NCBI GenBank assembly: GCA_943736015.1
Contig: OX031071.1
Span: 30,536,619-30,600,618, forward strand
Origin: Tridacna crocea
Lineage: Eukaryota; Mollusca; Bivalvia; Cardiida; Cardiidae
Direction: 5' to 3'
Length of the DNA stretch: 64,000 bases
Under the pieces are notes generated by a model. That model saw only the letters and a program-made list of their open reading frames with translations, was not told the DNA's origin and ran no database searches. Positions 52,048-61,570 of this stretch are shown piece by piece. Position 1 is the first letter of the stretch, and every line of letters starts with the position of its first letter. The translations under genes and the position numbers were made by a program.

Positions 52048-52064
52048 TTCCTTTCTATTTATAG
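52048..52064 (+). promoter_or_regulatory. Splice acceptor before the TRIM coding exon
   Basis: TTCCTTTCTATTTATAG: pyrimidine-rich tract and AG, 24 bases before the ATG. Implies a spliced 5' UTR exon upstream, which I could not locate. Confidence 0.6.
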
Positions 52065-52088
52065 ACGTGACATCTTGCACCTGGCATT

Positions 52089-53840
52089 ATGGAAGTGTCT
52101 GGGCGAAATCAGGCAGGGAGTGACGACACAGCAACAGGTGGTCAGTGTGATCCTTGTTTTTTGTTGAACAAAAATATAAATGCTAAACATTATTGTGTGG
52201 AGTGTGACGAATATTTCTGTGACAATTGTTCTTCTGCTCATAAACTGTTTAAATTATCAAGAAATCACAAGTTATTATCAGGGGATGAGATACCTTCACA
52301 GAAACTTACTTCAGCGCAGAAAAATGTGTGTTCTAAACACAAAGGGAAAAATTTGGAGTACTATTGTAAGATCCATAAGAACTTTTTCTGCACTGTTTGT
52401 GTAACCCTGCATCACAAGAATTGTTCCATTGAATATATAGACGACATTGCACAAGACTTTGAGACAAGTCCAGAGTATACAACTTTAACAGAGAAATTAT
52501 CAAGTCTTCTACAGCTGTTAAAAGATATAAAGAAAACTTCAACAAGACACAGTCAAGACTTACAAACAGTGCACGCCCAGTTTGTATACGACGTGAAATC
52601 ATTTCGTACAGAAATCAACAACCTTCTAGATTCCATGGAAACAACCATTTTGAAGGAAGCCCAGGATGTGAAGGAGTTTGATACGAAATCTGCTCAAACT
52701 GTGTCTACAATGTGTGATACAATGACCACAGACATCAATGAAATTGTCTCTAACTTGGACAAACATAAACAATACAAGCAACAGCGACAGTTGGTGATCT
52801 CTGCAAAGAAAGCTGAAACCCTGATTTCTGATCTAGAAAATAAAATGGCAGACATATCCAGTCAAAACAAAATTAGAAATTATAAATTTCACAAAAATGA
52901 AGAAATGCTACATTTACTTCAATCTATGTGCAATCTTGGTACATTAGTGGATAGAGAGAAGGAAGGAGGAAAAACAAAAATGGAGAGAAAGGAGAAAGAA
53001 AACATAAAGCTGGTCAACAAAGATCCCAAATCTGTTAGAGCCAGTTATGTAGGACAAATCAATGTTAAACATTCAGAAGATAAACGTGACTGTGGGATTA
53101 CAGGCAGTGTAATGATAGATCCATACAGAATAGTTCTAATAGATCGTCGCAACTCCAGTGTAAAACTTGTAAATGTTGACAGTAAGAGTATTCTATCTTA
53201 TCTAAAACTTTCCACACAACCATGGGATGTTACTTGTATTGATAAAAGTCAGCTTGTCATTACATGTACCAATGAATTAGTTTTTGTAAATGTTGGACAG
53301 ACTTTGACTGTGAACAAACAACTTCAAGTTAATGGAGACTGTAGAGGAATTATTTTTAATGATAATCAATTATTTGTGTCATTTGATGAACCAAAACCTG
53401 CTGTTAAATTAATCAGTCTACATGGAGAAATATTGAAAACATTTTCTACAGACCGAAATGGACAACCTCTGTTTGAACGTCCCTGGTATATTTGTCTTAG
53501 TAATTCCAAGTCTACACTATTTGTTAGTGACTATGAGACAAACAGTGTGACAAGTGTGGATTTACAGGGTAAAGTTCAAAATGTTTACAGAGATACTAAC
53601 CTGAAGTCTCCATGTGGTCTGACTGTAGATAGATATGATAATATTTATATAGCTGGATGTCACTCAGACAACATACACCAGATATCTACACAGTGTAGAC
53701 CCATACAAATATTACTGGATCAAACACAAGGAATGGAAGGTCCTCTGTCATTGACATATTGTGAAACAGAAAACAAACTTTATATCAGCCGTTATTCTAG
53801 ACGGAAAGGAAATGTTTTGTCAGTTTATCAACTACAGTAG
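52089..53840 (+). CDS. TRIM-like protein with two B-boxes, coiled coil and beta-propeller-like C-terminus
   Basis: 583 residues in one exon. B-box 1 spans about 20-60 (C20, C23, C36, C39, C44, C47, H51, H60). B-box 2 spans about 81-112 (C81, H84, C93, H96, C101, C104, H108, C112). A helical, Lys/Gln-rich coiled coil covers about 130-290. The last 250 residues show spaced propeller-like repeats (VMIDPYRIVLIDRRNSSVKL, LFVSDYETNSVTSVDLQG, LTVDRYDNIYIAGCHSDNI), as in NHL-type TRIM proteins. There is no RING finger, so ubiquitin ligase activity cannot be assumed. Such RING-less B-box proteins form large families in bivalves, often linked to innate immunity (family knowledge). The frame is intact. 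It is the only clearly intact host coding sequence in the window. Confidence 0.9.
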   Translation: MEVSGRNQAGSDDTATGGQCDPCFLLNKNINAKHYCVECDEYFCDNCSSAHKLFKLSRNHKLLSGDEIPSQKLTSAQKNVCSKHKGKNLEYYCKIHKNFFCTVCVTLHHKNCSIEYIDDIAQDFETSPEYTTLTEKLSSLLQLLKDIKKTSTRHSQDLQTVHAQFVYDVKSFRTEINNLLDSMETTILKEAQDVKEFDTKSAQTVSTMCDTMTTDINEIVSNLDKHKQYKQQRQLVISAKKAETLISDLENKMADISSQNKIRNYKFHKNEEMLHLLQSMCNLGTLVDREKEGGKTKMERKEKENIKLVNKDPKSVRASYVGQINVKHSEDKRDCGITGSVMIDPYRIVLIDRRNSSVKLVNVDSKSILSYLKLSTQPWDVTCIDKSQLVITCTNELVFVNVGQTLTVNKQLQVNGDCRGIIFNDNQLFVSFDEPKPAVKLISLHGEILKTFSTDRNGQPLFERPWYICLSNSKSTLFVSDYETNSVTSVDLQGKVQNVYRDTNLKSPCGLTVDRYDNIYIAGCHSDNIHQISTQCRPIQILLDQTQGMEGPLSLTYCETENKLYISRYSRRKGNVLSVYQLQ

Positions 53841-53911
53841 AAAACAACACATACTGGTGACCTGCTGTAAGGGTAAGTCTATTTAACCTTGTACCACACT
53901 GTTTTGTGTTT

Positions 53912-54122
53912 TTAACCCTTTACTACACCATCTTGACTTTGAATGACCCTGAAGAAGAATTGTTTGGGAAACATTGTGGAAAAAGAAGAAAATGCTGGTT
54001 ACCACTTACCAGCATTTTCTTCTTTTTCCACAATGTTTTCTCCAATATCACAGACAGAATTTATCATTTGAACATCATTTTACTTGCTTATCCAATTTTT
54101 TCCCCTAAATAGTAAAGAGGTA
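53912..54122 (+). repeat. Pal-TTAA MITE downstream of the TRIM gene
   Basis: TTAACCCTTTACTACACCAT...AGTAAAGAGGTAA; the core centre is enlarged (GGTTACCACTTACC). A further core fragment with an AAATTGTTCTAACTAGCAAT centre lies at 54123-54285. Confidence 0.85.
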
Positions 54123-54299
54123 ACAATCGTGAGCCATAAGACTTCATAAAAACATTGTGGGTAAAGGAGAAATTGTTCTAACTAGCAATTTCTCCTTTTA
54201 CCACAATGTTTTCTCCCCATTCAATGAAAAATCTTGTGATTTGAGCAACATTTAATAGGAGAAATTGTAGAAATAGTAGATTTGTTCAACTTTCAGCAA

Positions 54300-54372
54300 G
54301 GTCCTGTGTGGCTCGGTGGTAAAGTGTAGGACTCGTGACCTGGAGGTCCCAGGTTCAAGCCTCGTTGGCTGC
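54300..54372 (+). repeat. tRNA-like segment
   Basis: GTCCTGTGTGGCTCGGTGGT (A-box-like), GACCTGGAGGTCCCAGGTTC and B-box GGTTCAAGCC. Resembles a tRNA-derived SINE head; the acceptor arms do not pair convincingly. Confidence 0.45.
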
Positions 54373-54502
54373 ATTTTTTTTTTCACAGGAGCGTCCTCAA
54401 CTCCCAGCAATGTTTATGTATTACTGTACATTGTGTAGATCAAGATCAGCCTGCACAGAACATAAAGTTTGATCCTAGATGTAAATAGTTGTATAAAATA
54501 GA

Positions 54503-54575
54503 AATGTTTTGTCTGTTAATCAACTACAGTAGAAAACAACATATACTGTTGACATATTGTATGGATATGTCTATT
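54503..54575 (+). repeat. Duplicated 3' end of the TRIM gene
   Basis: AAATGTTTTGTCTGTTAATC, AACTACAGTAGAAAACAACA and TATACTGTTGACATATTGTA repeat the last codons, stop and trailer of the TRIM gene (53810-53880). Confidence 0.8.
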
Positions 54576-54617
54576 TTCATCATCAATTGTTAACTGTAGT
54601 AGTAGCAGGAATAATAT

Positions 54618-55147
54618 TTAACCCTTTACTACACATTCCTGAATTTTAACGACCCTGAGAAATAAGCCTTTTGAAAACATTGTGGAGAAAAGGAGAAATT
54701 GCTGGTAACCAGCATTTTTTCCTTTACTTTTCCCACAAAGTTTTCCGACCAATTAACAATCCCTGGTTTTTACGGGTCTGGAATAGTAGCCTTTTGAAAA
54801 CATTATGGGAAAAGGAGAAAATGCTGGTAACCAGCATTTTCTCCTTTTCCCTCAATGTTTTCTACCATATCTTAGACAGAAATCATCTTTTCAGGAAGAG
54901 TTGAATTGTCGTCTGCAAGTGCTTTCAATTTGGTCTAGTCCAAAAGTTTGTCATTTGGGAAAAGGTTAAAGAACACATGCAGAAAAGGAGAAAATGCTGG
55001 TAACCAGCATTTTCTCCTTTCTTTTTCCCACAAAGTTTTCTGACCGATTAAATAACATGTGTGTCATTTGGGCCACTATGAATGTATTGTCTGCAAATGC
55101 TTTCAATTTGGAAAGGTCTAAAATGTTGTTGTGTTGTAAAGGGTTAA
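54618..55147 (+). repeat. Cluster of three Pal-TTAA MITE copies
   Basis: The first copy (54618-54756) lacks its right side, the second (54757-54968) lacks its left end and is of the ACGGGTCTGGAATAGTAGCC subtype, and the third (54970-55147) lacks its left end but closes with GTAAAGGGTTAA. Confidence 0.85.
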
Positions 55148-55207
55148 CCCTTTGCTTCACAATTCAGAATTTTAATAGAATTGAAAGAGACGGCTTTCAA
55201 TTGTCTG
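55144..55207 (+). repeat. Pal-TTAA left-end fragment
   Basis: Starts at the TTAA closing the previous cluster (TTAACCCTTTGCTTCACAAT) and is cut off by the TR-A element. Confidence 0.7.
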
Positions 55208-56517
55208 TTTTTAGCTCACCTGAGCACGAAGTGCTCATGTTGAGCTTTTGTGATCGCCCAATGTCCGTCGTGCGTCGTCCACAATTTCTTTAAACATCTT
55301 CTCCTCCTAAACCACTGGGCAGATCTTGATGAAACTTGGCAGGGATGTTCCTTGGGTGAAGCTCTACCAAAGTTGTTCAAGAGATTAAATTCCAGCCATA
55401 ATTCTGGTTGTCAAGGCAACCAAAAGGAAAAAAAATAGCAAAATCTTTGAAAATCTTCTTCTCTGAAACTAGAAGGCGTAGAGCTTTGATATTTGGTATG
55501 TAGCATCTCCTAGTGGACCTATACAAAGATTGTTCATATGATGCCCCTGGGGTCAAAACTGGCCCTGCCTCGGGGGTCACAAGTTTGAAACATAGGAACA
55601 AAGAAGGAAAACTTTAAAAATCTTCTTCTCTGAAATTAGAAGATACAGAGTTTTGATATTTTGTATGTAGCATCTCCTAGTGACCTCTACCAAGTTTGTT
55701 CATATGATGCCCCTGGGGTCAAAACTGGTCCTGGCCCGGGGGTCACAAGTTTGAAACATTGGAAAAAAGAAGGAAAACTTTAAAAATCTTCTTCTCTGAA
55801 ACTAGAAGGTGCAGAGCTTTGATATTTGGTATATAGCATCTCCTGGTGGACCTCTACCAAGATTGTTCATATGATACCTATGGGGTCAAAACTGGCCCCC
55901 TCCCGAGGATCACAAGTTTGAAACATAGGAACAAAGGAGGAAAACTTCAAAATTCTTCTTCTCTGAAACTAGAAGATGCATAGTTTTGATATTTTGTATG
56001 TAGCATCTCTTAGTGGATCTCTACCAAGATTGTTCATATTCATGATGCCTCTGGGGTCAAATCTGGCCCTGTCCTGGGGGTCACAATTTGAAACATAGGA
56101 ACAAAGAAGGAAAACTTTAAAAATCTTCTTCTCTGAAACTAGGTGTAGAGCTTTGATATTTGGTATGTAGCATCTCCTAATGGACCTCTACCAAGATTGT
56201 TCATATGATGCCCCTTGGGTCAAAACTGGCCCTGCCACGGGGGTCACAAGTTTGAAACAGGAACAAAGAAGGAAAACTTTAAAAATCTTCTTCTCTGAAA
56301 CTAGAAGATGTAGAGTTTTGATATTTTATATGTAGCATCTCTTAGTGGATCTCTACCAAGAATGTTCATATGATGCCCCGTGGGTCAAAACTGGCCCTGC
56401 CCCGGGGGTCACAAGTTTCAAACATAGGAACAAAGAAGGAATACTTTAAAAATCTTCTTCTCTAAAAGTAGAAGATGCATTTTGCACAGTTACATACCCT
56501 GTCAGAATTATTTGTCT
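55208..56517 (-). mobile_element. TR-A mobile tandem-repeat element, copy 2
   Basis: Begins TTTTTAGCTCACCTGAGCAC and contains six or so 165-bp units (ATGATGCCCCTGGGGTCAAA, GGGGGTCACAAGTTTGAAAC, TTCTTCTCTGAAACTAGAAG). It ends at CAGTTACATACCCTGTCAGA, the block found near the left end of the copy at 10328, but lacks the last 70 or so bases. Confidence 0.85.
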
Positions 56518-56845
56518 GCCCGCCTGCCCGTCTGTTAGTCTTTTTCTTGTTTCAAGTTGCAAATTTCAAATTCTTGTTTACGGGATAAAATGTACATTTG
56601 TAATTAGATTTTTGTGAGACTTGCAGAGTTTGTTTATCTCAACAATAGCTTCAACCCTATCGATTTTGAAATAAATCCACAAGCACTATGGGAAAAGAAA
56701 CCATTTCCAGTTGAAAATGACTAATTCTTGTTTACGCGATAAAGTCTGCATTTCTTGTTTTTCTTTTTGCAACATGAATTCATAATGTATGCTAGCATAA
56801 AAGCAAAATTTAATTCGCTGTCTGTAGAGCATATTCAGGCCCTTC
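56518..56845. other. Nothing firmly recognised
   Basis: TTCTTGTTTACGGGATAAA and TTCTTGTTTACGCGATAAA (about 56572 and 56727) form a loose direct repeat; otherwise unique. Confidence 0.35.
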
Positions 56846-56949
56846 AGGGCCTTCTAGTTCTTCATTTGCTACAATATTTTCTACCATTTCAAAAAACAAG
56901 TTTTACAGTTGTTGGGTCATTCTTTTTGGTATTCAGCAAAACATTTCAA

Positions 56950-57455
56950 TTAAGTCTTTACTGAACGACAAACTTTAAGGCTTGTTCAAATCAGAAAGCC
57001 CGCCTGGGTGGCACAGTGGTGAGCGTGTTGGACTCATGACCTGGTGGTTGTGAGTTTGATACCTGGTTGAGGCAAACTTTCTTTCCGGCGTTTTTTCACC
57101 TCTCACCTTTGCTGAAGCATGTGAGAAAAGTAGTCGGTGGCTCTGGAAAGAAAGTAGTGTTAGTACTGGTATGAGAAAGCCAGGAAACACAAGTGCGTCA
57201 CCGACTGCCATAATATGACCATAGATGTTAAAGTGGCGTTAAACCCGGTGGGGGCAATACAACAATATAACCATCAAATCAGAAGCATTTGCAGACTACA
57301 AAATAAAAGTGACTGAAAAATTGAAACTTGAGTTTCGAAGGGTATAAAACATTGTGGGAAAAGGAGAAAATGCTGGTTCTTCTTTTAACACAATGTTTTC
57401 ACAAGTCCTCTTCCTCTGGGTTGTAAAAACTAGGGATTGTTTGGTAAAGGGTTAA
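56950..57455 (-). repeat. Pal-TTAA MITE split by SINE-B
   Basis: Left part 56950-56996 (TTAAGTCTTTACTGAACGAC), right part 57285-57455 (GCATTTGCAGACTACAAAAT...GGTAAAGGGTTAA). Another core fragment lies just upstream at about 56855-56900. Confidence 0.85.
56997..57273 (+). repeat. SINE-B with 11-bp target duplication, inside a Pal-TTAA MITE
   Basis: TCAAATCAGAA at 56986-56996 and 57274-57284 flank GCCCGCCTGGGTGGCACAGT...GTTAAAGTGGCGTTAAACCC. The MITE rejoins when the SINE and one duplication are removed. Confidence 0.9.
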
Positions 57456-58018
57456 AGGTGGGTATTTAGATTTTTTACATCTCACCAAATTAAAAAAATA
57501 TAAAAATATATTACTGAAGTTTTTTTGAAAAAAAAAAACAATACAAATCATCAATAATTAACAATCATAAAATTACCGAAAAAAAAAAAATTTAATAGTA
57601 TTCCCTTTAAAGGCTACGTAGCTTCTGAAGCTATTTTTAGATTTTGTGCCAAAAATAAAAAAAAAAAAAAGGTATTGTGGAATGTTAAGTGACTGGCACG
57701 TGACTAATGATGCTTAAAATCCATTACATAACAAACACTTTATTATTTTACATAATGTCCTCTTCGGATGCTATGTTTGAAGCTGCATATTATGTGTATT
57801 TCCGGTATATAAATGAGCAAGTTGCTCATGTAAAAGCAGATTGTATTTCCTGTCGACGGCGACACCTGGGCTGTACTGAATCACTAATTTCTCTTGTTGT
57901 CGGATGGTTTTTGACTACTGGAGTTTTATAAAAGAGAATTATAGGGCTTTGGGAGTATAAGGATGATTTTTTTTTGTACATTGGTAAAATTTTCGTCACA
58001 GAATCTGAAGGGCCACCT
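57456..58018. mobile_element. Putative short TIR element at TTAA
   Basis: Inverted ends AGGTGGGTATTTAGATT / AGGTGGCCCTTCAGATT with TTAA on both sides (57452-57455, 58019-58022). Poly-A-rich interior and an open frame 57707-57931 of no recognised similarity. Confidence 0.6.
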
Positions 58019-58109
58019 TTAAGGCTTGCATAAATTATTTGTCATTTAGTAAAGATTTTCAAAGGCTGTCTGTTACAGGGGTATAAAAACTTGTGAAAAT
58101 GAAGTAATT

Positions 58110-58561
58110 TTAACCCTTTCCCAAATAATCCCTGGTTTTTACGACTCTGATATAGAAGCCTCTTAACCTTTTACCAAATGACAAAATTTTAGAAAGGTCC
58201 AAATTAAAAGCACTTGCAGACGACAAAATAAACGTAACTCAAAAATTGAAATTTGTTTCCAGCAGGGAAGAAAACATTGTGGGAAAAGGAGAAAATGCTG
58301 GTTACCAGCATTTTCTCCTTTTCCCACAATGTTTTCAAAATGTTTTTTTCTCAGGGTCGTAAAAACCAGGGATTGTTTGGTAAAGGGTTTAAATATTGAG
58401 AAAAGGAGAAAATGCTGGTAACCAGCATTTTCTCCTTTTCCGACAATGTGTTTTTACCCATCCCAAATCGTATTTCAATTTTTGATTCATAATTATTTTG
58501 TAGTCTTCAAATGCTTTCAATTTGGACAAGCCCAAAATTTTGTCATTTGGTGAAGAGTTAA
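58110..58561 (+). repeat. Pal-TTAA MITE containing another Pal-TTAA copy
   Basis: Host copy: 58110-58162 (TTAACCCTTTCCCAAATAAT...TAGAAGCCTC) and 58393-58561 (ATTGAGAAAAGGAGAAAATG...GTGAAGAGTTAA). Confidence 0.9.
58163..58392 (-). repeat. Pal-TTAA MITE nested in a Pal-TTAA MITE
   Basis: TTAACCTTTTACCAAATGAC...TTGGTAAAGGGTTTAA, opposite orientation to its host, TTAA on both sides, core perfect or nearly so. Confidence 0.9.
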
Positions 58562-58581
58562 TCAATAATATATATATGTCA

Positions 58582-59444
58582 TAGGCCAGATTGGAATCTA
58601 GGCAGATTCGGAATCTGCCTAGACCAAATTAGAACTATAATTTTGTCTAGACCAAAATGGTTTGTTTTCTAAATTTTTTTTTATCATATTAGTCCACATA
58701 TGTTTACAAGCAATTTATTCGTATTTTTCACACAATTGCTCCGTTTTCCACATTTTTTTCCCAGTAAAGTGCAAAACATTTAAAATGTATTCTTATCTGA
58801 ATTTCTGACTAAAACTTCTTTTTTTGGGGGTGGGGGGTTAAGTTAAAACAGATGCTTTATATGTAGTATCACTATATTCAACGACAAAATATTCCAGTTT
58901 GGTTTGGACAGATTGTTGAGGTGCCCCGCCAAAATGGAACCCTAATGTGGTCTAAACAGAATTCCAGTTCGGTCTAGGTAGATTGTCGAGCTGCCCTGCC
59001 AAAATGGAACTCTGATTTGGTCTAAACAAAATATTCGTTTGGTTTGGGCAGATTGTTGAGCTGCCCCGCCAAAATGGAACCCTAATGTGGTCTAAACAGA
59101 ATATTCCAGTATGGTCTAGGTAGATTGTCGAGCTGCCCCACCAAAATGGAAACCTAATTTGGTCTAAACAGAATTCCAGTTTGGTTTGGGCAGATTGTTG
59201 AGCTGCCCCGCCAAAATGGAACCCTAATGTGGTCTAAACAAAATATTCCAGTTTGGTCTAGGTAGATTGTTGAGCTACCCCGCCAAAATGGAAACCTAAT
59301 TTGGTCTAAACAGAATTCCAGTTTGGTTTGGGCAGATTGTTGAGCTGCCCCACCAAAATGGAAACCTTATTTGGTCTAAACAGAATTCTAGTTTGGTCTA
59401 GGCAGATTCCAGATCTGCCTAGATTCCAGTTTGGACTACGATAT
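58582..59444. mobile_element. TIR element with a 70/140-bp higher-order tandem array
   Basis: Inverted ends: CTGGAATCTAGGCAGAT-type (left TTGGAATCTAGGCAGATTCG, right complement of CTGCCTAGATTCCAGTTTGG). Between them GATTGTTGAGCTGCCCCGCC recurs every 70 bases (about 58911, 58981, 59051, 59123, 59193, 59264, 59334), alternating GGTTTGGGCAGATTGTTG with GGTCTAGGTAGATTGTCG, so the true period is 140. No protein frame. Confidence 0.85.
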
Positions 59445-59460
59445 ATACATGTATATATTT

Positions 59461-59688
59461 TTAAAATCTTTACCAAAAGACAAGATTTAGACTGGTCCAG
59501 TTTGAAAGCATTTGCAGATGACAAAATAAACATGACTCAAACATTTAAAATTATCTTTAAAAGAGTAGAAAACATTTGGGAAAATGAGAAAATACTGGTT
59601 ACCAGCATTTTCTCCTTTTCCCACAATGTTTTCAGAAGGTTTCTTCCTCTGTGACATAAAAACTAGGGATTGTTTAGTAAAGGGTTAA
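59461..59688 (-). repeat. Pal-TTAA MITE
   Basis: AAAATCTTTACCAAAAGACA...TTTAGTAAAGGGTTAA. A right-end fragment lies at 59725-59788. Confidence 0.85.
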
Positions 59689-59825
59689 TAGCTGATAGTA
59701 TCATGAGGTATACTAGTCCTTTGAGATGCAGACAAGTGCTTTCAATTTGGACAAGTGTAAAATTGTGTGGTTTTGTAAAGAGTTAAACTCTCAATATTTT
59801 GAATATGAGATTTCTACTTTTTCAG

Positions 59826-59902
59826 GAAAAGATAATGTCCTTTTCATGGTGTATCATCGACTCCGGAACTTGGTACCAGCTAATCGATACAATAGGCAGT
59901 GA
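59826..59902 (+). CDS. Candidate terminal exon of an unknown gene
   Basis: Acceptor TTTCTACTTTTTCAG is followed by two bases and then KDNVLFMVYHRLRNLVPANR-YNRQ and TGA. An AATAAA lies 18 bases after the stop. The peptide (hydrophobic strand then RLRNLVPANRY) looks like a real C-terminus, but I cannot name the protein. Upstream exons would lie to the left on the plus strand; none was recognised. Confidence 0.45.
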
Positions 59903-59919
59903 TGGCATGAAGTGGGGAG

Positions 59920-59925
59920 AATAAA
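59920..59925 (+). terminator. Polyadenylation signal AATAAA
   Basis: Eighteen bases downstream of the candidate terminal exon stop codon. Confidence 0.4.
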
Positions 59926-60411
59926 TGGTTTTTTAGAGTGGTTTTTAATGAGTGTCTTCCTTTGAAAATACAAGCATGGGTGTTTAGAGATGTCCAACTG
60001 TTGTCCATGTTTGTGAATCGAAAATAGTATTCCTGCATGCTGCAAAAAACGTCGAAATCCTACTAGCTGGTAGTGCTCAAACAACTATATCCCATCGAAA
60101 ATCGTTCGGTTTTCGTTGTTACAAAGCTGTTTACCGTTTGATTTTAACATCAGAATATTCCGGATATTTGAAATTGACTTCAATATGAGTTTCATATGCA
60201 ACAATCTAGATTTGATTGAATTATTGTCAAAAACAATCATCCTGGGGAGTACAGCAACTTGATTGATTGGTGTACGGCAACATGAAAATTTTACTAAATT
60301 AACCTTACGGCAACTTACACCAGTGCGATGCAGGAAAAGAGTCCATTTGGATGCATACTTTTATGTTGTTGCAGGTTATAATGCCCTTCATTTGCGGGTA
60401 TTGCTCCAAGT

Positions 60412-61003
60412 CTTCAAGAGGGCAAAGATGACCCTGAATCACTCACAGAGTAGGGGGGCGGGTATTGAAACTTCCAAGCGATTTTGAAGAGATCATTGAG
60501 TCATTTCAACATGTCACCACCCATACAATCATCGCCACAGCAATGATTTGATGAATCAGAATTTTGCTAATAAAGTTTTGGATAGATCACCCAAGAACAA
60601 TTTCTTGAAGAAGAGCACATGCTCGATAGTGACTAATAACATAAGTCAAACAAGAGCACCACATGCAGGTACCAACAAATGGCTGTTGTTTTTTGAAGGA
60701 TCAAAATTTCACGAACAGTTTTTGAAAAGGGTCAACCATGGATCATTAAATTTTCTATGAAATTATTTTGTTTTGACCAGCCATTTCAGAAAACAAGAAT
60801 TTTTAAGAATTTCTTCTTACTCTATAGTGCAAATAGCCCCAGTTCATCAGAGCTATGTCTCTGGACGTTTCAAAAATTCGCGAACAACATTTGAAATGGG
60901 TCACCCAAGGAACATCTGTGTGAAATTATTTCAAAATTTGACCAGCAGTTAAAAGTTATTAGCCAGTGGAGTGGTACAGGGCATCAAGGCCCTCTTGTTA
61001 TTT
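60412..61003. mobile_element. TR-B/TR-C related element, mosaic and degraded
   Basis: AAGAGGGCAAAGATGACCCT at the left, TR-B unit sequence (AAAATTCGCGAACA, GGGTCACCCAAGGAACATCT, AATAGCCCCAGTTCATCAGA) inside, and GGGCATCAAGGCCCTCTTGTT at the right, which is the inverted start motif of TR-B/TR-C. Confidence 0.65.
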
Positions 61004-61069
61004 TAGTATTTTGTTATTTCTATCAATAAAGAATGTCTATCTATAGTATTAAAGTGTTCTTTAAAACAT

Positions 61070-61500
61070 TTATAAAAAATGTCCTTATGACAACTATGGA
61101 ATTAATTGCAAAAAAAGAAAGTCGTAAAAAAGGAGCAAATGTTGGTTACAAGCTTTTCTCCTTTTTCTTAATGTTTTCTACCCTAAGAATTTCCAAAATT
61201 AAGAGTAATTGATTACCACATAATCCCAACTTTTGACGACCCTGAAAAAAGAAGCCTTTAGAAAACATTGTGAGAAAAGGAGAAAATGCTGGTAACCAGG
61301 ATTCTCTCCTTTTCCCACAATGTTTTTTACCCTTCTCTAAACAAATTTCAAATTTTCAGTCACTTTTATTTCGTCGTCTGCAAATACTTTCAACACTGAC
61401 AAGCCGAAAATATTGTCGTTTGGTGATGAGTTCAGTGTAACTTTTAAAAATGTTTTGAGTGTGAGCAAGGCTAAGATTTTGTCGTTTAGTAAAGAGTTAA
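61070..61500 (+). repeat. Pal-TTAA MITE and flanking fragments
   Basis: Core fragment at 61120-61190; near-complete copy 61205-61437 (ATTGATTACCACATAATCCC...TTTGGTGATGAGTT); then a second right end 61438-61500 (TTTGTCGTTTAGTAAAGAGTTAA). Confidence 0.85.
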
Positions 61501-61570
61501 TTTAACAAAACAAACCAATATAATTATGTATTATCCATGTAATATAATGATCTAATTACACTTGCATTAT

